A stretch of DNA of 64,000 nt from Bactericera cockerelli (Eukaryota; Arthropoda; Insecta; Hemiptera; Triozidae). Each line of letters opens with the position of its first letter. Within the stretch, counting starts at the first letter, position 1. Shown here piece by piece: positions 56,765-64,000 of the stretch. The translations under genes and the position numbers were made by a program. The stretch lies in NCBI GenBank assembly GCA_024516035.1, contig CM044955.1:41936574-42000573 (forward strand). Direction: 5' to 3'. A model generated the notes under the pieces. That model made no database searches. It saw only the letters and a program-made list of their open reading frames with translations, and had not been told where the DNA came from.

Positions 56765-59700
56765 ATGTCTGCACTAACCAAAGGTGAGTGCATGTTTTTA
56801 CCAAGGTATTTGATACCTACCTACATGCAATAATAAGTTGACTTCAACCACTTGTTGCTTCGAAAATAGCCAGGTATCTTTATCATAGCCAGGTGCAGCT
56901 GGGGCTGGTCCTAGCTCATACACAATGAAAATTACCACATATTTCTAGAATAATTAATGCATAGGTAGTAGGGTCAAGGGGGTATTTACGAACAGGGGGT
57001 AATTACGAACAGTGGTCATTGTACCTAAACAGGATAAGATATTTCGAATCTGGTGGTTGAATACTATTATTTTGAATTGTTTTTACAGGTTGAACACGAG
57101 TTTTCGATAGTATTTATTTTCAGTTGTAATTAGTAAGCTAGTGAAAATAGATCTATCAAAAAAATTGTTTTTTGAAGTTTTTGATTTTTTTAAAACAATT
57201 TTTTAGGTAAGTGTTACTTGAATTTTTATCATTATTTTACTTTTAATTATTGATAAGCATGTTTTTGGTTATTATTTTACAAAAATAATTGTTTTAAACC
57301 ATTTTTTAAGTTATACTTTTTGGGTGTTCTTAATTACCCCCGCATTTTTTTGCTATGGGGTAATTACGAACGCAAATTTTGGGTGTTTGTTTTACCCTAT
57401 AACTTTTTTTTGTATTTATCAAAACACTCAGAATGACCCGGAACTACAAGATGAAGAAACCACCTCCTTTGTATACAGAAGCACAAATGATATCTGCTAT
57501 CGTATTAGATGTTTTTAATGGCAACCTGGCTGTCAGAAGAGCAACGGCAGTGTTTTGAGATTCCGCAAACCAAAGTAGAATTTTCCAAACGTAAGGCTCA
57601 AAATCCTGAAATACTGGGAGGTTGTAAGATGTACCAAGATATTAGTTCCCTAATGTATTGGACCCAATGAAGGTATTTGTGTACTTGAACATAGCAAAAG
57701 AAAGGAAGAAAAATGAAAGTGTAGAAAACGAAAAGAAATATAGGGGGAACAGTTTCAAAAAAGAAGAAAGAAATGAAGGTAGAAGAAGACAAATCTGAGA
57801 TTGACAATGACCTAGAAACTATTGATAAGACCAAAATCTGTAAAAAAAAAATTAAAAATATAAAAAACACCTTTCAAAAGCTCTCATAATTAACTATTAC
57901 TATTATTATGCTTTTATTACCAGCCTCCGTGGCGTAACGGTTGTGACTACTGCCCGTAGTCCAGAGATCCTTAGTTCGATTCCCGGTTGGAGCAGACTTT
58001 TCGCACAGAAAATTCTGTCCCCTCCGAACATGTGAGGCTGGCGATTCCGGCCCCACCCAGGCTGGGTGAGGTTAATGTGGGTAGCTAGTACGATTCCCAG
58101 CGAATGGAGGGTGAAACCCCCGTCCTGCCTACCTCAAGTCAGGATGTTAAAACCAAATAGAATCAATGGGCATGAAAAGAGCCTAGACATTGGATCTGGG
58201 CGTCCATATAATCCTCTCACCACCGTGATTTAGGTATCTATACCTATCTCACGGACACGAAATTATTATTATTACTATTATTTGCAAGATAGAGATACCC
58301 TATTTGATAAGAGCTGACTACCTTCGTGGTTAGGATTCAAACCACTATCCTGTGTGTCCATAAACTTTGCATATTGTCATACAGGTGGCTAAAGACACAA
58401 AGTACAATTTTGGTGTATTATTTGTACATAAAAAGCACATATTGCTATTAAAAAGTTTGTTTTTAATATTGTATAATGTGTTCGCATTTACCCCCGTCAG
58501 GCGGGGGTAAATGCGAACAGGCGGGGGTAAATAAGAACACCACTAAACAGATACTACAGTATGCACAAAACTATTTATAATGCACCATTAGAATGCTAAA
58601 TAAGTCTATATACCAAAAAAATCACAAGACATGGATTTTACAAAAGCAACTCAGGGTTACAGATATGTTTATAAAATGTAGCTCAAAATCGTTCGTAATT
58701 ACCCCCCTTGACCCTAATTATGATAGGTGTGCTTAACAAACTTGAACTCTTTAGATACCTATAGAACAATTCTATAAATCCCATTTTAGTCTGGTTTATC
58801 ACCCCCAAAACATTTTCTCACCAGCCACACCTGATTTAGCTATCCCTTCCTGAAAATGAGTTTTTTAATGAATCTTCTCAAGTTAAATTTACAATAGAAA
58901 ATGTATGATAATGTTCTTCACCAAAAACCAAAACCATTAGACCCTTGCTTCAATTTTTTTTTATAAAAATAATTAAAATCATCTTTTCATTTTAAAATTT
59001 CAGGAATTTTTGTTGTAGCAGCTAAGAGAACTCCATTTGGTACCTATGGTGGTAAACTAGCCAAAACCTCTGCCACTCAGTTACAGGCTATAGCAGCCAA
59101 GGCAGCCCTTACTGAGGGAAAAATCAATCCAGATCTCATTGACTCAGTTGTTGTTGGTAATGTTTTGGCTGTAAGTACATTCATCAAAATATTAAGCCTT
59201 TAGAGTCAATAATTGAATTATTTCCATACTAATCTGAAATTTTAGGTTAAATGAAACCTGTGATTTAGGCCACTATACTATCTGATCAATGTAAAAACAT
59301 TGGAAAAATACAACAAAGTTTTATTTACATTTCAATTTTTTAATGTGTGTACAATTTATTGTAGAAAGTCATGAATGTGTTTCTGTTTTCTTGACTTTTG
59401 GTGGAATTAAAATTTGAACAATACTGAGTGCTTCCAGATGATCCCAAACTATACCTTAAACTTCCAAATAGCTCTCAAGTGTTTGATTTGCTTTAAAGAC
59501 ACACTTTTGGAGAAAACTATTTTTTACAATTTTCTGGAGCGCTGATGGACTATCAGACTTCTACTGTACTTTTATAGGCCTTCTAATTTTTCAAGTGACT
59601 TCAGAAAAAATATTGTATATTTTATGAAAAAAGGCAGAAGTAGCTCTCACTGTTTGATACTCTGAAAGTGCTTTTGAAGTCAGAGAGTTATGAAGTAATT

Positions 59701-62700
59701 TTTTACTTTGATTTTAATTGTTTCATTTACAGAACACATCTCCTGACTCCATCTATCTACCTCGTCATGTCAGTCTTCATGTTGGTATCTCAGTGGACAA
59801 GCCTGCACTGGGTATCAACCGGCTCTGTGGATCGGGCTTCCAATCCATAGTGAATGGAGCTCAGAATATTCTGGTGGGGGACTCTCACATAGTGCTCACT
59901 GGAGGGGTTGATAGCATGAGTCAGGCACCTCATGCTGTTAGGAATATTAGGTAAACCTGAACTAACAATAAATTTTATAATTATTTCTTTAGGTTTCAAC
60001 ATTACTTTCAAGAGCTAACATATCTTGGTGTTTTATCCTTTTTTGTTAGAAAATTCTGCCCAACCTGGGATATAACTTAGAATCTCTGACCCATAGTCAA
60101 CTATTGTAATAATAACAAAAGGTTCAATATCAAAAGATAAAATAAGACCTTTCTTAAGATCAAGTTTTATTATTATTAAAAAAAAAAAAATAGACTGTTG
60201 GCATAGGTACATAATTCTAATTAATTTTTCCCCCTTCTTCTTCACCAAATATTGAGTAGCTCAATACCTTCAAAAGTGCCTGTGGCCATACATTAACAAT
60301 AATTTTATTTATTACTTTTCAATGTCAGATTTGGTGTTCCCCTGGGAGGTCAGATGGAGTTAGAAGACACATTGTGGGCTGGTCTCACAGATACCTACTG
60401 TAAATTACCCATGGCCCTTACTGCTGAGAAATTAGCAGAGAAGTTTGGTATCTCCAGAGAACAAGTAGATGAATATGCCCTGAGATCTCAGAATTTGTTC
60501 AAGAAAGGTAAGAAATTCTACTTAGAAGGGTACTAAGTATTAATATTATGTGTTATATCTTCTATTTAAAAGCCCAAATAGGATGCAAGCCATTGGCAAA
60601 AACCTCAATGATGACAAAGTACCATTTTAGCTAGTATTAGATTTTCTTGAAAGTAATTAAATGAAGAAAAACAATCTTGAAGATTTAGGTTCAAATTAAG
60701 ACAAAATCAAGTTCTTAAGTCATGCTCATTACTTAGCACTGGTTTTCCCCATAAGACAGTACAAAAATTGAGACATAGCGCCACAGAAACATTATAAAAA
60801 CGTCAATTTATTTCGCCTTTAGCTATGTATTAATTTACTGAATGGACTCTGAATAGTTCTTTTTAATATGATTATATCCTCTATTATTATATGACCTGGT
60901 TGCAGGGTTTTCATTGAAACCCTTACAATTAACACTGCGACCTAAAAAATCCTCAATAAATAAAAAAATCTTCTTCTTGTAGCTCAGGATGCAGGCATAT
61001 TCAAGGCAGAGATATCCCCAGTAGAGATTCAAGTGAAGAGAAAGCCAGTGTCAGTAGACCAAGATGAACACCCCAAGCCCCAGACTACCAAGGAGACATT
61101 GGCCAAACTTCCACCCGTGTTCAAGAAAGATGGCGTGGTTACAGCTGGATCAGCTTCAGTGAGTCTTTAAGGTTTTTTAGTTTCTAAAATCTAAAGCAAT
61201 GAAAATTTTAAAAAAAGAAAAGAGCTTTTGGTTGTATAGTTTCATTTCTTCTCTTGACTTTACAATATCATTTTCTAATACCTACTGCCTAGGACCTAGG
61301 TAGTTATTTCTCCATTTTTTTGTTTGATTTTTTTTAGACATTTTAATTTATCCTTCTGTTGATTCACGCCATATACGTTGAACATACTTTTTTTGTCTAC
61401 TTTAATTATATGATTTAATTAAAATGTAAAATGACAGTTCCATCTCATCTCCAATGTCTCCAGGGTATTTGTGATGGTGCTGGCGCTGTGATAATAGCAA
61501 GTGAGGCGGCAGTGAAGCAACACAACCTCACACCCCTGGCCAGGCTAGTGGGCTACTCTGTGGTGGGGGTGGACCCCTCTATCATGGGCATTGGACCTTC
61601 TCCTGCCATCAAGAATCTTCTCAAAGTTGCTGGTCTCGGGCTGAAAGACATCGACCTTGTTGAGGTAAGATTGGAGGGTTTCTTTTAGACCAGCTGTACA
61701 GGTAGATTTTAATTTTTTAAGTAGATCAAAAATCTGTTTTTTTTTTTTAAACAGTAAAAGTGCTTCTGCTTTTTTTTGGCTTTAATGGCAGGATTCTCAA
61801 ATTGCATGAGCTCTTCCCACCTATACATAGCTGTAATTACAATAATCTATAGTATTTTATCATTTTCATTTCAGATTAACGAAGCATTTGGCGCCCAAAC
61901 CCTAGCTTGTCTAAAAGACTTGGATCTGGACATCAATAAACTCAATCTGAATGGAGGTGCCATTGCTGTGGGTCACCCATTGGGGGCCTCTGGGGCCAGA
62001 ATCACCGCCCATCTGGTGCACGAGCTGAGGTATGTAATGATGTAATGATCACTATGTAATGAGGTATGTAATGATCAGGTGTCTATCCATGTGACTCTGG
62101 GGAAACTCAAACAGAAGGCTATTTGTATGTCAAAATATGGATACACATTACACAAGACATGACCTTAAATCCTGTAATAATGGTGCAATGCAAGTTGCAA
62201 AATACTGGCAGTACAAAATTTGATTGGTGGTTGTTGGTAAGAAAATGATTTCTTGTGATTATTCCTTGTGCTGCCTACTTGCTCAAATCAGGTGAAGCCT
62301 TTTTATCATCACAGGGCTCCATGAGCTTTTGTGATTAGTGCAATCGAAGCCTGCTTGATACAGTAAAGTTTTTTAATTCGGCCATTAAAATTGTGCAAAT
62401 TGACTGGGTATACCTAGGTAGCAGGAATTTTGCACGGATATTTTAGTATTTAAATGCGCAATGAGAAAAGATTTTTTCCAGGGAAATGAGCATTACAAGA
62501 ATATCAACATCTCATTTGCCTGCTCCTTAATTTCTACATTTCACAGTTTTTTTCCCGTGTCCTGTACTCTCTTTGAAAAATATCAGTAGAAGTGAGAAAG
62601 CAAGTGTGGTTTTGTTCTTGTCATTCCAACTTCTCTGTTGATTTCAGCTCATTGTAGATGTGCCATGAAAAATAACACCAATTACATGTGTTCGGTGATA

Positions 62701-62860
62701 TTTTTTATTTCAAATGAAAGAACTGAGTTCTGCATAGCAATAACTACTACTTCAAACTTGAAATCTTTTTGCTTCCAGGAGAAAGAATCTGAAATATGGA
62801 ATTGGATCTGCATGTATAGGAGGAGGTCAAGGCATTGCTCTTCTCTTGGAAAGAGTCTGA
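56765..62860 (+). CDS. ACAA2: 3-ketoacyl-CoA thiolase, mitochondrial (ACAA2 / yip2 type)
   Basis: Complete eight-exon gene: 56765-56783, 59004-59170, 59733-59950, 60329-60507, 60983-61158, 61464-61664, 61875-62029, 62779-62860 (TGA 62858-62860). Phases chain without error to 398 residues (human ACAA2 is 397). It catalyses the last step of mitochondrial beta-oxidation, thiolysis of 3-ketoacyl-CoA to acetyl-CoA plus a shortened acyl-CoA. Visible signatures: [14 protein letters not shown] near the N-terminus; the nucleophile loop [11 protein letters not shown] with Cys94; [28 protein letters not shown] with His354; and the C-terminal [10 protein letters not shown] with Cys384. These match Cys92, His352 and Cys382 of the human enzyme with a shift of two. 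The start MSALTKG with an almost immediate thiolase core fits the uncleaved targeting of ACAA2. Intron 1 (56784-59003) holds a pogo-like transposon. Very high sequence-level certainty. Confidence 0.97.
57433..57590 (+). pseudogene. Psq-type HTH transposase N-terminus, frameshifted
   Basis: About 50 codons similar to the pogo/Tigger transposase N-terminal DNA-binding domain, broken by a single-base shift and followed by Lys/Glu-rich decayed sequence to about 57890. The DDE catalytic domain is missing. Confidence 0.65.
57923..58165 (+). mobile_element. tRNA-headed SINE with shared body, nested in pogo-like element
   Basis: CCTCCGTGGCGTAACGGTTG, B box GTTCGATTCCCGGTTGG, CTGGCGATTCCGGCCCC, CCAGGCTGGGTGAGGTTAAT, GCGAATGGAGGGTGAAACCC, end ACCAAATAGAATC. 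Confidence 0.85.
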
Positions 62861-64000
62861 GATGGCTACTTTCACCCATGTAAACAATATCATGATCACT
62901 TTCTTTACTAATGTAAAGGGGCTTCAAAATCACAACTCCAGAGACCACATACACCATGATGTTGAAGAATGTGCTACTTTATTCATAAACTAAGACTGAT
63001 ATAAGTTTTGTTTTCTGCTTTTCTTGAGATATATTAGTGCATCATATTCTTATACATAACATAAAATGTATATTTACTACCACAAATTATATCAATTTCT
63101 TGTATCATTAATACAATATCTGTATGCATTTAATGTTATACAGTAATGTACATATTTTACGTATTATAGCCACTTCATCAGGTAATCTGTCTCATGAAGT
63201 TTTCAAGTCATTATTACATTTTTTAATTTAGGTTCATTGTTTTTTCCCTACAACTTATTTTCTTTCTCTTTGGTGATACCTCAATAATATAAATAAAAAA
63301 TATATATTTTAATTTTTACATGAGCAATAGTTTAAGAAAAAAAAACCACATATATTATTATTTTTACATTCTATAAAGGTTCTTCCTTTTAAACCTGTCT
63401 TTCTATCGAAATATCACAGAACTTATACATTTTATTTTTATAACAAAAATAAATATGAGCTTTTTGTATTATTATTTTAACATAATGAATTTAATTTGTG
63501 TGTATTGTTTTTCTTCAGTTTTAGAACAGTGTATAAATCACATTTGCCATCAATAAAAAAGATGGGGATTAAGACTTCTAATAGAATTCCAAAAGTAAGA
63601 ACAGGGTATCATGATTCCAAGTTTGAAGAAAAATCCATCTGTTGCAATGGTAAAAAGTAAAAAACATTAGTAAAATTCCAATTTTTTAAGTTAGAAGTAA
63701 GGGCGGATCTTTTGTAACTTGTAATGATATCATGAGTTTTGTATTGCATGAAATAGGGTAACTGAAAACTGTTGAATATAATGAAGAGATTGATGAACAC
63801 ATTCTAAGTTTTCTATGTCCCTTTCACAATTATCAGAAGTTGTAATAAAAAGAAAAGAAAATTGAAATGGTTTTTTGTACTGTAATTTAATGGTTCCTCC
63901 TAAACTTATTGAACTTAAGATTCAATTTATTTTTAACAGCACTAATTATCCATTTGTGTTATTTGAAGTAATGACACATTACTAGAAGCAAACAAAAATC
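62861..64000 (+). other. Thiolase 3' UTR and downstream region
   Basis: AT-rich sequence after the thiolase stop. Candidate polyadenylation signal AATAAA at 63292-63297, with further AATAAA/ATAAA motifs near 63450, 63553 and 63843. No further exon, SINE or long open frame is recognisable up to the window end. Confidence 0.5.
63292..63297 (+). promoter_or_regulatory. Candidate polyadenylation signal of the thiolase gene
   Basis: First canonical AATAAA after the stop at 62860. Confidence 0.4.

Larger units (their letters stand above)
56971..58714 (+). mobile_element. Pogo-like element remnant in thiolase intron 1
   Basis: TIRs GGGTCAAGGGGGTA at the left and the complement of GGGTCAAGGGGGGTAATTAC at the right (58714), with TA on both sides. 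The motif GGGGGTAATTACGAAC recurs at both ends and once internally (57349). From ATG 57433 a frame reads [19 protein letters not shown], then [13 protein letters not shown], the Psq/CENP-B helix-turn-helix start of pogo transposases. A one-base frameshift near 57556 then breaks it before [14 protein letters not shown] (57923-58165) is nested inside. The DDE part is deleted. Confidence 0.75.

Overview
This is about 64 kb of nuclear DNA from an animal, most likely an insect. It is AT-rich, has GT-AG spliced genes with long introns, carries insect-type gene families (a DCX-EMAP-like gene, Pym, kazrin, a mitochondrial thiolase) and is full of SINEs, Helitrons and MITEs. A hemipteran is possible, but nothing here fixes the order. 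A run of exactly 100 N (51837-51936) marks a scaffold join, so the window is two contigs.

Left contig (1-51836). The minus strand carries the first three coding exons of a doublecortin-domain gene (23791 down to 14637), which then runs off the left edge through an intron of more than 14.6 kb. The plus strand carries a complete three-exon Pym gene, the partner of Mago-Y14 in exon-junction-complex recycling (32333-34249). The minus strand then carries the 3' half of kazrin: three SAM domains and a repeat-rich tail, six exons, 50780 down to 38303. Its 5' exons are absent.

Right contig (51937-64000). It starts with a decayed RTE-like LINE, then one terminal exon of an EMAP-type WD40 protein (53510-53663, plus), then a complete eight-exon 3-ketoacyl-CoA thiolase (56765-62860, plus; 398 residues, catalytic Cys94, His354 and Cys384).

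The rest is repeats. They include: a SINE superfamily in which 5S-rRNA-like and different tRNA-like heads share one central body; three Helitrons with exact A^T insertion sites, TC starts and hairpin-CTAG ends; two TTAA-bounded (piggyBac-type) elements that share one TTAA and carry arrays of short palindromes, one array in 31-bp steps; a pogo-like element with a broken helix-turn-helix transposase start; mariner-like and other TIR MITEs; a 2.5-kb TIR element enclosing a 25-bp minisatellite; and LINE fragments. No prokaryotic, CRISPR or viral coding system is visible. The points most worth checking are the palindrome-bearing TTAA elements, the modular 5S/tRNA SINEs, and the probable contig misorientation that appears to split the DCX-EMAP gene.
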